Shown in pieces: positions 34,506 through 46,700 of a DNA stretch of 64,000 nucleotides (positions are counted from its first letter, which is position 1; each line of letters begins with the position of its first letter). Origin of the DNA: Crossaster papposus (Eukaryota > Echinodermata > Asteroidea > Velatida > Solasteridae); assembly GCA_037893245.1 (NCBI GenBank), contig JBAIAA010000311.1, positions 682,001-746,000 of the forward strand, written 5' to 3'. The notes below the pieces were generated by a model that was not told where the DNA came from, searched no databases, and saw only the letters and a program-made list of their open reading frames with translations. Made by a program: the position numbers and the translations under genes.

Positions 34506-34734
34506 TAGTCTTGGCCAAGACCAAGCTAGCCCGTTCATTTGTTCCGCGGCGCGCCGTCCGTATTATCTGGGATTATTGAGGGCGCCCTTTATTTATCGCC
34601 AGATTCCTGGATTTCTTCCACTAGCTTATCCAGGAATCTGGCGATAAATAAAGGGCGCCCTCAATAATCCCAGATAATACGGACGGCGCGCCGCGGAACA
34701 AATGAACGGGCTAGCTTGGTCTTGGCCAAGACTA
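34506..34734. repeat. 229-bp hairpin with arms of about 107 bp
   Basis: TAGTCTTGGCCAAGACCAAG at 34506 is inverted at 34715-34734. Pairing continues inward without a mismatch noticed, to a 15-base loop around 34613-34627. The outer tip CTTGGCCAAG is itself palindromic. The arms contain GCGGCGCGCCG and are far more GC-rich than the flanks. No coding capacity. Confidence 0.9.
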
Positions 34735-36086
34735 AAACCACCCCTAAAATGAGGCCTGAAATATATTCCGCATTTCCGGCCACCATATAAAATAGACACG
34801 CACATTAGTATTTTTGTAGAACCAAATCCCTGGAGTTGAACGCAAGTCTCAAATGCCCGATCTCCACAAATAATTTATATTCGTGTAGGCCACATGGACT
34901 TTTCATTCAAAATTATTGTTATTATCTTATTTTATTTATTTTTTGAAAAAAATAATAAATGTAACCATTTGGGTCCTTTTTTTTCAATCTAATACAATTT
35001 TAAGATCGTATTTTATACTTTAGCATCACTGTGTACATGCTCTGGAAATATATTGTTCCAATAGGAAGGCTAGGGTGTGACGTGTTGTCCTGTACATGTA
35101 GGCTAGGGTGTGACGTGTAGTCCTGTACGGTGCATACTTGATCGACCCACATGAATTTTAATTTCTAATCGTGGGTGAACCATGTTTTAATTTTAAATTA
35201 GAAGATAGGGTGTGACATGTTTACTGCACGACTCGAATTAAGATGTGTCGGGCGGCCATTTTGAGAAAAAAAAGGGAAAAAAACCGGCCTTCTCCTTCCT
35301 TTAAAAAAAAAAGTCATGACGCTAAACATGTTTTATTTTTTTTATTTGGCATAAACATTTTTTTTTTATTTGGCCATAGAGCCCCACATGTTTAAAGGGC
35401 AATAGCCTTTTGGTATGGTGGCCAAAAGTTACAAACACTAGCAATTTGTTGTTAACAAATTGTGATGCAAAGCAAAATGTTTGACAAATCTTTTAAAAGG
35501 CAAATGCATTATGTTATTTATTTAATTGCTCATAATAATAGATTAAACACTGTTTAAACAAATTCTAGCATTTTTACAAAGTTTTTTTAATTTGTTCTTG
35601 TTTTTACTACTGGTTTTCCATACTTTTGCCAAATCTTTGATTGTATCCCAGCATCCCTTGAGCGCACACTTTGTCACAAAGAATTTTGAACTTACAGTTC
35701 GTGTGCAACGCTGGTTTACTCAAGTTTTGAACAAAAATATCACTGTAGACAAAAATTAACAAACAGCAGAACGCTACTTTGGCCTTACCCTTTTTACCTT
35801 CGGAGATAAAATATAATTATACGGCAAGTAATTCATGGTGGTGGTCAGAATTCTGTTTGAATAATAAAGATCGCGCGATTTTCAAAAAATGCGCGTCAAC
35901 TCTTATGCGCAAATTTAAAATTTGTGCGCTTAAACTAAGTTTGCGTGTTTAAAAATTGCGCAACGCGCATTTTTTTAAAAGGCGCGCCGTGGAAAAATGC
36001 GCTCAACAAGATCACGAAAAAATTCGAGATTTGCTGCGATTGCGAGATTTGACACGTCAGTTCAACCAACACGTCGGTGGTACAGG
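34735..36086. other. Region upstream of COPB2
   Basis: It contains GGCTAGGGTGTGACGTGT twice (about 35068 and 35101) and AT-rich filler. A CG-containing segment at about 35870-36060, with many GCGC words just before the first exon, is the likeliest place for the COPB2 promoter. No TATA box could be assigned. Confidence 0.4.
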
Positions 36087-39000
36087 ATGGTGAGGGAAAA
36101 CTTCGTTTAAATGCGATGAAAATGTCGGTTTTTTGTTTGCGTTTAGAGTTCCAAAACTTGTGTAGAGTTTGGTTAAAAAAGATATAAGTTATTTCATATT
36201 TCTAAACCTCTATTTTTATAATTATTTAGTTGATCGATACGCACATACATTGGAAAGTCGTGTATTTCGGACATATGCATGAATTTATTTGCCGTGCAAA
36301 GGTTGAACTTTTTGAGATATACAAATTAGATTTGGTAACATCAAAAAGTGAATAAAAGTATACCCAGCTGTACAGTGGCATTTTTATAATTGTCATGATT
36401 GTTGTTTCAACTTTCACAGGATTATATCATGGAGGTAGTTTACTTTTATTAGGCTAAATAGAAATTTTTTAAAGTTTATCGTCCGGGGAGGTTTATTTTT
36501 TTTAAGTTGGCAATGGTGGCAGATGGATTCTAAAATTTTCTTGACATTTGTGCCCAGATAAGCCTTAAAATATATTCTAGATTTGCATACAGAGCTTTTA
36601 TTGATATTGGCATCAATTTGGCTGAAAGAACAAATTTGGCTGAAAGAATAAATTTGGCTGAATTGACAAAAGGACTAAACTAAATTGTAAACAAAAAGGG
36701 GGGGGGGGGGGGGGGGGTGATGAGAAACAGAGTTTATTAGAAAGAATGTAGGAACCATGGCCACTTTGGTTGTGTACAAAGTCTATGGTGAGTTGAGTGT
36801 ATTTCTAAACTATTTTCGAATGTTTTTATTTTTTTGTTGAAAATTAAGTTTTTGTATTCTTTATTGTTTCTTGAGAGAATATATGTCAGAATGCAACAGT
36901 CTTTGCATTTGCAGTTTAATTATTAATTTTGAACAAGAACATTCACTAGTAGTAGTATTGTCCGATAAGAAACTGTTTTAATTGTTTACTTTGCCTTGGG
37001 TGTCAATTTGTTAACAATTGTAAACATATTTATTATTTTTTATATTTTCTTTCAGCCTCTCAGACTTGATATAAAGGTAAGAAAGTGCATTTGTCTGTCA
37101 TTTAAAATGCAGAACTGTGTGAATATATAATTGGCATTTTTAGAACAATGGGCATAGATCTAGAATGAAAATTTGGAAGTCGCAATACTGTGCACGGAAG
37201 TCCCAAAACTTAAGTTATTAAAAACATGTAGCACAAGAAAATTACTTCCCATGAAACAACAAGTTCAACATGCCTTTAGTGCTGAGTCAGTAAACTGTGT
37301 CAAATGAAAATTATAGAAATTTTGCCAGCTAAAGAGTGAATAAAGTTGATCTGAATTTAGTATTTTGGATGTCTTTCAGCACTATCTTGCATCCCATCTG
37401 CATCTTAAACCTAATAGTTGTCTGACATAGCCTAAATATGTTGAATGTAAATAAGAATTTTGGGGTTTAATTTTGGGTTTAATTTGCTTCACTTACAGCG
37501 GAGACTGTCGGCACGGTCCGATCCTGTCAAGAGTGTCGACCTCCACCCTACGGAGCCATGGATGCTTGCCAGCTTGTACAATGGAAACGTTCACGTCTGG
37601 AACCACGAGTCGCAGGTCAGTTCAGGGTCAAAGGTCACATGAGGTCATCCAGTTGCACCAGATCAATGTCAGTTTTTGCAAATTTATATCTGATGATGAT
37701 TGTGTTGTTTTGGAGCAATTTTATAATACAGGGCCCACTCACAACTTTCGACTTTATTTACCCTAGGACATAAAATGAACTGACCCTGACCCTAACCCTA
37801 ACCCTGTATACCCCAATACCCATAAAATACAGGGCCACTTCATTCTATTTCATAGGGTAAATAAAACCAAGAATTGTGAGTGGGCCCTGCATGGGCCCTG
37901 CATTCTATAGTAAAGCTGTTTTTATTTTGTTTTTACAGACCCTGGTCAAGTCATTTGAAGTTTGTGACTTGCCCGTCCGAGCCGCAAGGTTTGTCCCCCG
38001 CAAGAACTGGGTTGTGGCTGGTTCAGTAAGTAAAGTGTGAATTAACTTAAACTTAAAAAGACAAATTGTCCTTGAAGTAGATGATGTATATTTGACCCAA
38101 ATCCCCTTCACGGTATGAATAGCTTATTCCTTAACTTCTGTTTGTCGTCTTTTGACTCGCAGGATGATATGCAGATCAGGGTCTTCAACTATAACACATT
38201 GGAGCGAGTTCATGTCTTTGAGGCTCATTCCGATTACATTAGGTCCATCTGTGTCCATCCTACACAGCCATACATACTCACTAGCAGCGGTGAGTCACTA
38301 GTCTCATATAATAATAATAATAACTTTACTAACGACCACAATAGGTCGACACTTCCATAGGATTGTGTACAAAACTGACCCTGAACTAGCCCTATCCGTT
38401 ATACCCTAACCTAACTCAAGCCCTAGCCCTGGACTAGCCCTAGCCATTATACCCTAACGTAGCCCTAGCCATTAATTGTTGAGAAAAAGGCCTTGGAAGT
38501 TTTGTGTTCTGTACATGTAATTACGAAAAAATGGAACCGTTCTTTCTCAAAAACACCTTTTTACACTACATACTATTTCTTAACAAAATATTGTTAGTAG
38601 TCATACCAAAGATTACAAATATCAGTAAATCTGCAAATATATTTTAAAAATCCACCCATTATTCACTATTTTGTATTTTTCTCCATTGTGGCCTGAGCCC
38701 AGTTCCGTCTCATTTTGCCAGAACGCCTCACATTTATCAATTCAAAACTTTTTTTTTTTTTTTTCAGATGACATGTTGATCAAGCTGTGGGATTGGGATA
38801 AGAAATGGACCTGTGCCCAGGTGTTTGATGGCCACACTCACTATGTCATGCAGATTATTATCAATCCGAAGGATAACAATACTTTGCCAGTGCTTCACTG
38901 GACAGAACCGTCAAGGTAAGAACAATCTGATTCTAGGCCACGCATACCGAGGCAACTTCCCGGCAACGCGACGCGTGCCTGACCGGCACGTTCACAGTGT

Positions 39001-42000
39001 ATGCACAGGTGTATTTCATCCAAGTGTAATTACATACAAGTACGCAACGTCTTTGTCAAAAAATTACCAAAACCTTACCAAAACACCGCTTAACCGTGAC
39101 TTTAGTCAAAAATACAAGTGCCAATTTCATGCTAAATTAAGCACAACAATACATTTAAATAATAGTACAATAAAGTTTTGCTCAGTAACAGCCAAAATTC
39201 TGTGTGTTTTTCATGCTAAGCAAAAGCCAGCTGAATATCAATCACAAACAATATACGTCACGTGGAATCGTAACCGTGTTTTTGCCAAGGAATAATTTTT
39301 TGTACTTGGCAGGGTTTGAGGGTTTGAGGATTTGAGAAGATTTGAGATGGTTAGGGTCAATAATACAGAACTTATCCATTCGTGGCTTTAACAAATGCTT
39401 CTAGGAATCTGACCAGTTAAACTGGCAAAAGAATAGACCTAACGATTTTTGTTTTGGTAACAGGTTTGGCAGCTTGGGTCCAGCACCCCCAACTTTACCC
39501 TGGAGGGTCATGAGAAGGGAGTGAACTGTGTGGATTACTACTGTGGAGGAGATAAGCCATACTTGGTGTCAGGAGCTGATGACAGACTGGTCAAGATATG
39601 GGATTATCAGGTCAGATAACAAAACATAAACAAGTTTTAAAAGTTTAACCCCATCAAAGTGTTGGCTCAAGGAAAAAAAGAACTTGTACTTTGCAGTTTG
39701 TGTGCTAAAGTTGTCTTTAGTCTGGAGATAAGCATGAAGCTGGCAGCTGAAAACTTTCAGTTCAACTTTAACCAGTTGACGTCAGATGCCATGTTTACAT
39801 TCAATTTTTTTTCTGAATTCAAAATGGATGACGAATAAGATAAACATGTCACAGGCAAGGCCGGAGATATCGGTCAGCAACTGGCTTGCAGGAAGCATTG
39901 CTGGAAATAACAGGGTGTGCTACCCACACATAACAGCTTGAACCCATCTCGAATCGAGGTTCGTGGAAACAAATCCCATGCCTCGAGCCCAGTCAATGTC
40001 AAAATAATCTTGGCGCAAACTGATTAAAAATGTCTGGACTGCCCGACCGTAGATAGTAGAAACTTGCTGTGAACTCCACAGCTTTCTAAAATTCTAAAAG
40101 CAGGCGTGACTTCACTACTGCTTAAACTTGAAAAGATGCTCGCATTTTAGCATTCTCAGGCACATTCTCTCGCATTCTCAGGCAAAAAAACAACAATTGT
40201 GTTTCTTTTATTAGTTGGCTGTTAATTAAAGTACTTGACTACTCGTGATTAATTTCCTTGTGACTACTCTGGAGTGGCAAAATCCCTTACTCGCCCATCA
40301 CTAATTTCATCTTCTTTTGGTCATCTTGTTTACAATTCCGTGTTTCTTTTTTTTCATAGAACAAGACGTGCGTCCAGACGCTGGAGGGCCACGCCCAGAA
40401 TATCTCCTGCGTCAGCTACCACCCAGAGCTCCCCATCATCATGACGGGATCGGAAGACGGTGAGAACCTGTAGATGTTATTTCTCTAAATGCTCAAAATT
40501 TTACGTGGAGCTGATTCGGTTGGGTGCAGAGGCGTTTTCCGTGACTTCCGAGTCTGTGTCCGAGGTTCGAGTCCGTCCCAAGCCAATAACTGGATCTGGT
40601 GTTTTTTTACGTGGAGCAGGGTCGGTTGGGTGCAGAGGCGTTTTTCTTGACTTCCAAGGCTGTGTCCGACGTTCGAGTCCGTCCCAAGCCAATAATTGAT
40701 GTTTTTTTTGTTTTTTCAGGTACTGTGCGTATCTGGCATGCAAACACATATCGTCTGGAGACTACGCTGAATTACGGAATGGAAAGAGTGTGGGCCATAG
40801 CGAACATGAAGGGCAGCAACAATATAGCACTGGGTTACGATGAAGGGAGCATCATCATCAAGGTAGGCGGACAAAGATTGAAAGCTGAGCGAATGTTCGC
40901 ACCGAATGCTTCGTGACATCAAATTCATATCGCTTTCGCGTGAAGTATAAACTAGCTTTTAAGCAGTTGTTTGTGTTTGTATTTTTGACAGCTCGGTCGT
41001 GAGGAGCCAGCTATGTCCATGGATTCTAGCGGCAAGATTATGTGGGCCAAGCATGCCGAGATCCAACAGGCTAATCTCAAGAGCATGGGAGGTAAGGTTC
41101 AGCTTTCAGATGTTATTTAGCGCAGCGGGCTCCGTGTGCAAACAAGATAGGGCACGTGTGCATACTGGTCTGTGTGTGTTTCGCATGAGTATGCATGAGT
41201 TATTTAGATTTTCTCTCGTCCCTCGCGAGTCCCTCACTCTTAGTCTTTCATTCTCAAGTGACAGGGTGCCTTGTGTCTGAGGAATCCTTTGTGGCCCGCC
41301 TTCCACGGGATTCTTCATTCTCAAGTCAAGTCACTATCTATTCACTATCTATGTTGAACTGATACGAAAGCCTTTCTTTGTCATTGTTCAACCACTTGTG
41401 ACTGGCTTTATGAAAGAACTTGGGATTGGACTTGTGAAAAGACTTTACTCAAACTGTACATTTATTCCTGATAGCTGAAAATCAAGCAACAACATTGAGG
41501 TCAAAACCACCAAATTAAACCTTCATAAAACGCAAACAAACAAGAAACCAAATACAACTAAACCCTTTGTTAGGCAGAAAAAAATGATAGTTTGGGAAGA
41601 CGCTCTTTTTTAGTCGTGAATCTGCGAGTGCTAGTTTCTGACTTTTTCAACATTTTCTGGGACCAGATTTGGAGATCAAGGATGGAGAGCGATTACCTCT
41701 AGCCATCAAAGACATGGGAAGCTGCGACGTCTATCCTCAAACTGTCTGCCACAACCCCAACGGCAGGTAAGGAAATAATAATAATTGGGGAGGCTAATAT
41801 CCTTACTCGCAGCTTGTGTGCTGAATTGCGAAGGACGCGGCTACAACGTAGTCGAGTCGCTGGCACGTAAAGGCGCCTATGGCAGCCGGCCACATCGACT
41901 CATATAATGACTACGGAACACAGCCTGAGATCGAAAGTGTTTGATTTTTCAGCTAAACATAGCAGATGGCTTGATTTTCTCTTGGTATTTATTTCACAAT

Positions 42001-43111
42001 CTTAAAGGTAGAATACACCATTTGCAGATATCAAAAAATAGTACTACCGAATTATTAAGAATTATCTTACTTATTTGAAAGTAAATAATGATTGTAGGCA
42101 TCTAGTCAGGTCAGTTGAACGATATTTACTATAAAATATAACCCCCAAATCCACCCATTCCTGATAATTCAAGCAATTACCAATGGGGTATCGTACCTTT
42201 AGGGTTTTTGTTCACGAATGCTGGAAAACAAGTTGAGGCAGCACTTTGTAAATTTTTTGTTTGTTTTTAGGTTTGTGGTTGTTTGTGGTGATGGAGAGTA
42301 CATTATCTACACGGCAATGGCGCTCCGTAACAAGAGCTTTGGATCAGCGCTGGAGTTCATCTGGTCACATGATGCATCCGAGTAAGTTAATAGGCTGGCT
42401 GTCCGGTTAGTCCCGCCTCCTGGGGCCAATTTTCATGAAGCTGCTTAAGCAGTTCGCGCTGGGATTATTTTATTATCACCGAGCTGAGGGGCGGGATTAT
42501 TTTTAACGAAACTCGATCCGAAGCGGGTTCAGGCCGATAGTGCCAGGAAGCACACCCATGTATTTCCAGCCTTGCTCGCTGCTGAAGAACATTTCCGGCC
42601 TAGCTCGCTGCCGACAGACATTTCCGAACATGAACTTGGCGTGTTTATGCGTCATCCGTTTTGAATTTGGGGAAAACTTTGCGTTTATGTACGTCATCCG
42701 GCGCCAACTAGTTAAGCACAAAGTATTAAATATTCTAAAATTCATTTGTATTAAAAAAAAAAATGTATGTGTTTGATTTTGGTTATTCTCTGGTCACCAT
42801 AGGTATGCCACCCGCGAGAGTAACACACTGGTAAAGATATTCAAGAACTTCAAGGAGAAAAAATCTTTCAAACCAGAATTTGGCGCAGAAGGTAAAATGT
42901 CTTTTTACTTCACTTGATATTAGCAGAACAAATTAATACCCTTGAATACATTTTGAAACAGTGCCTACAAAAGTTATTATGCAAATTTATTCAAATTTAT
43001 GTAGGAATTTACGGCGGAAACCTGCTGGGTGTTCGTTCAAGCAGCGGTCTGGCATTCTACGACTGGGACACCGCGGAACTCGTCCGAAGAATCGAGATCA
43101 TCCCAAGGCAG
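36087..43111 (+). CDS. COPB2: Coatomer subunit beta-prime, exons 1-14 (5' part of gene)
   Basis: COPB2 is a COPI coat subunit that binds dilysine cargo signals and acts in Golgi-to-ER transport. Exons: 36087-36089 (ATG only), 37056-37076, 37499-37615, 37939-38025, 38163-38289, 38768-38915, 39464-39610, 40360-40459, 40720-40862, 40992-41091, 41667-41766, 42271-42381, 42803-42891, 43005-43111. They encode the first 467 codons: the N-terminal WD40 propeller ([62 protein letters not shown]) and the start of the second propeller ([20 protein letters not shown]). Exon 6 is 148 nt instead of the expected 149: after AATACT the frame slips at TTTGCC, and the family sequence resumes one frame over. The donor at 38916 would then be out of phase. 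Exon 1 is assigned from the ATG|GTGAGG context and the family start MPLRLDIK; it is the least certain exon. Confidence 0.9.
37731..37888. repeat. Inverted repeat with CCCTAA-rich loop in COPB2 intron 3
   Basis: GGGCCCACTCACAACTTTCG at 37731 pairs with CAAGAATTGTGAGTGGGCCC near 37870-37888, and ATTTACCCTA pairs with TAGGGTAAAT. The loop carries CTGACCCTAACCCTAACCCT, a telomere-like word; CCCTA(A/G)CC words recur at 38380-38470 in intron 5. Non-coding. Confidence 0.7.
39770..40029. mobile_element. MITE family B, copy 3 (reverse orientation)
   Basis: It starts TTAACCAGTTGACGTCAGAT and ends near GGCGCAAACTGATTAA, with family words GGATGACGAATAAGATAAAC and GCAAGGCCGGAGATAT in the complementary orientation. 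It lies in COPB2 intron 7. Confidence 0.65.
40500..40694. repeat. Two 90-bp copies in COPB2 intron 8, possibly SINE-related
   Basis: TTTACGTGGAGC...GTCCGTCCCAAGCCAATAA occurs at about 40501-40589 and 40607-40695. Each copy contains GGTTGGGTGCAGAGGCG and GTTCGAGTCC, which resemble A-box and B-box promoter words of a tRNA. The copies differ by several substitutions. I cannot fold them into a convincing tRNA. Confidence 0.55.
42002..42201. mobile_element. MITE family A, copy 4 (internally deleted)
   Basis: It starts TTAAAGGTAGAATACACCAT and ends CCAATGGGGTATCGTACCTTT, about 200 bp. The central half of the 390-bp family sequence is missing. It lies in COPB2 intron 11. Confidence 0.75.
42443..42716. 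mobile_element. MITE family B, copy 4 (most complete)
   Basis: It begins CTTAAGCAGTTCGCGCTGG and ends CCGGCGCCAACTAGTTAAG, inverted termini of about 19 bp with mismatches. The inner phrase CTTGCTCGCTGC is duplicated (about 42572 and 42604). It lies in COPB2 intron 12. Confidence 0.75.
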
Positions 43112-43783
43112 GTAGGGTCGCGTCGTTTTCTCAAAAGTTCTTCACAAGCCAGTTGCTTAAGTTCTGAGATATATTTACATGATAAGAATATTGTGCCGTC
43201 CTGGAATTATCAACTCTGGGCAAGTTCGATCAAGGACAATTTTTAAACCATAAGTTAACCATAGTTCAACTAACTCTGATCGAACTCGCGCCAGTCGACG
43301 TTGGCTGGACTAGCCTAGTCGCCTATTTGCGACCAACCTACCGCGGTTGGTCGTGCTGGTTATCAATAGCAAAAGTTTCACGGCAAAATGCAGCGGGGAC
43401 CAACTATCAACCAAAAGCTGGCGGACAACTAAACTTTGCTGTGTAAAATGGCATATTTTTTTGTCCATGTTAGTTTGTGATTCTGTCACTTCTGTCACCA
43501 ATGTACGATACAAATTTTGGTTATGTAAGATATCCTAAACCACGCAATCTCTATATGGTGTAATATCATGTTGAAGTATTGTTTTGCCATGAGGAGTACG
43601 ATGTTTCAGCGCCACAAAGGTTTTACTGGACTAGTTCGCGTTACAACTTCATGGCACATGCACTAGGTATGTCGCAAACCAACCACTATTTCTTGATGAA
43701 ACTTTCCCCCTGAATTATCAACAAAAGTTCTTTTGACTAATGACTCGTAGTGCTGACATTTGATTGGTCCGTATTGTTGTCAG

Positions 43784-46700
43784 GTCTACTGGTCGGAGAG
43801 TGGCGATCTCGTCTGCATAGCAACGGACGAGTCGTATTTCATCCTAAAATTCAGCACAGACGCCGTCGCCAAGTCACAAGAGACCAACACAGGAATTACA
43901 GAAGACGGAATCGAGGAAGCTTTTGACGTGAGTGAATGATATACAGTCAAACCTTGATATAGTGGCCATCGATGGTGCCGGTTTCCTTGGCCACTATACG
44001 CAAGTGGCCACTATAGCAAGTACATGTGTCGCGACGACAAGAACTATTTTAGTCTGTGCGCTCGGTACCGTTTGTATAAAACACAAGTATGAAGTCCAGG
44101 AACCAAACAACAGGGGAGATTTCAAAGTCAACAGAGGGCGCACTTCATTTCTGCGGCCGGAGTACACCGGTTTCACGGCAATGTAATTGTACATATTTTA
44201 TTTGCAGTGGGCTATTATGGGTTGGCCACTGGCCACATTACGCAGTGGCCGCATTAGCAAGGAATGGTTATGGTATGTTTATGCAAGAATCAAACTGGGA
44301 CCAAGCAAAGGTGGCCAGTGAAGCCAGGTGGCCGCTGTATCAAGGTGGCCGCAATGGCAGGTTTGACTGTAACAGACTATTCCTGCCTGTTGGTCAAACA
44401 ATAAGTGTTAAGAGCATAGTAGACCTTTTATTGTACGCATATTTTTCTTGTTTGAAACGGCAAGAGTGCTTTGAATCTAAAGACGGGTGTTTGACGATTA
44501 ACCTGATGAAGTTTTAGCTCTGTGAATGCTGTGTATTCCCCTAAAACAATTTTCTAGTATCTCTATTATCTGATTCCCAGACTTGTTATCATGAAACTCT
44601 ATGGTTCTTGAATCTGGAGCTCATGCTTAATGGTAACACATAGCTCTCCTGTTAACCAGTTAACGAGCCGAGGCGCAGGATTATTTGTAATGAAACTTGA
44701 TGTTACCGGGAAGCACACACATATATTTCCGGCCTTGCTCGCTGCTGACAGACATTTCCGGCCTTAATCGTTATGTGTTTATTCGTCATCCGTTTTGAAT
44801 CTGGGAAAAAATTGTGCGTGTATATACGTCCTCCGTTGCTAACTGGGTTAGATAAACACCGGCTAAACGAACAGATGTTTTCACCGACCATGATGTAATG
44901 CCAGGCCACGCCGCTCCGTAAGATCTTAACTTGAGTCCCGTGACAAAAGGAGCCTGGTCAAACTCAGTCCCAAGCACTGGATTAGTTGCCAACTCACAAA
45001 CGTACTGGGATGGGAGTCTTGATAATTTCACACTTAATTAAACTCCTATTTTGTTCAACAGGTTGTTGGCGAGATCGAGGAGATAGTCAAGACAGGTTTG
45101 TGGGTCGGCGATTGCTTCATCTACACCAACTCACTCAACAGGCTCAACTACTACGTGGGAGGCGAGATTGTCACCATCTCGCATCTAGATAGGTGCGTGG
45201 GCTGGCAAGATTTAAGGCTGTGGTCTTTAAGATGGTCATGGTCGTACATTTGACATAGAGCGCTGAGCTGGGTGCAAAACCAAACAAGCTAAGGCTACAA
45301 ATGGAGAGATTCTCGATTCTCGTTTGCTTACGAAGGAATTCTCGTTTGCTTATCGAAGGCTTAGATAGGCATACAAAAAATTGAATGGAGTTTGTGAATG
45401 TTCGACAATTTACCTTTCTTGTGGTAGGCCGTCGTGGAAATCTAAGAAAGGTTTTTAATGCATCTGTTAGTAGGGTAGAAAGGTGTCTCAAAGATTTTTT
45501 TATTTTGAACGTAAACAAGTTGTGGTACAGTCTGCAACTGTTAAGAAATTTCTTCACAGAAGAGGATTTTTTCTGGTAAACGACAATAATCCGTTCGAGA
45601 AAACAGCCTAATCGCAGATAGCCTTATAATGTCAGTACATCCTACCAAACAGTTTTAGAATTCTCTGATTTTTGTCACAGAGTGATGTATCTCCTTGGTT
45701 ACATCGCCAGGGACAACCGTCTCTACCTTGGCGACAAGGAGCTCAACATCGTCAGTTACTCCATTCTCCTCTCCGTCCTGGAGTACCAGACGGCCGTCAT
45801 GAGACGGGACTTTGAGACCGCGGACAAGGTCCTCCCGACCGTGCCGCGGGAACAGCGCACCCGCGTGGCTCACTTCTTGGAGAAGCAGGGCTTCAAGTCG
45901 CAGGCCCTGGCCGTGTCGTGCGATCCCGAGCACCGGTTTGAGCTGGCGTTACAACTGGGCGAGTTGAAGACGGCCTATGACTTGGCTTTGGAGTCCGAGG
46001 TACGTCGTGGTAATATGTATGCTGACCCATTCCCGTCGTGATTTACAGTAAACTCGCGATAATTCTAAACTTGAAGCTTATCTGGAAGTTACACTTTATT
46101 CATCATGTCAAAGAGAATAGAATATTATAATTATCCCGTAACTTAAATTGCTTCGCATAAACTCAAAGACGTTTGAATTTACTGGCTTGAAAATAATGTG
46201 AGTTTATGCGAAGAAATTTGAGTTACAAAGTTGAGGTAAACAAATGTTCAAGTGTGAAACGCCGCTATTTTAAACCTTGCGTTTTGAACCCCAAAATTTG
46301 TCCAGTTGTAAAAGAAAATTGTCTTTTTGCCAACACAGGCTGAAACCAAATGGAAACAACTGGCCGAGCTGGCAACGGCCAAATGCGAGTTCCGTCTCGC
46401 CCAGGAATGCCTGCACAAGGCCCAGGACTTTGGCGGTCTTCTCCTATTGGCCAGCTGCTCGGGAGACGCGGACATGGTGGGCAAGCTTGCCGACACCGCC
46501 AATGAGAAGGACAAGAATAACGTTGGCTTCCTGGCCTACTTCATGCAGGGAAAGTAAGCAAACCTACTTGTAGTCATTGTATTTATGTTTATAAAGTTAC
46601 AGTATACCATTTATAAAGTTACAGTATACCATTTATAAAGTTACAGTATACCATTTGTGCATTTCTATTGTTTTCGAACCAACTACTGTTGGACATTTCT

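Noticed and set aside
40500-40694. Two tRNA genes
   Set aside because: A-box-like and B-box words are present, but I could not form acceptor and anticodon stems, so at most it is a SINE relic.
44089-44517. 142-residue frame repeated in every COPB2 unit
   Set aside because: It crosses a 426-bp TA-flanked MITE in intron 15 and repeats only because the whole unit is duplicated.
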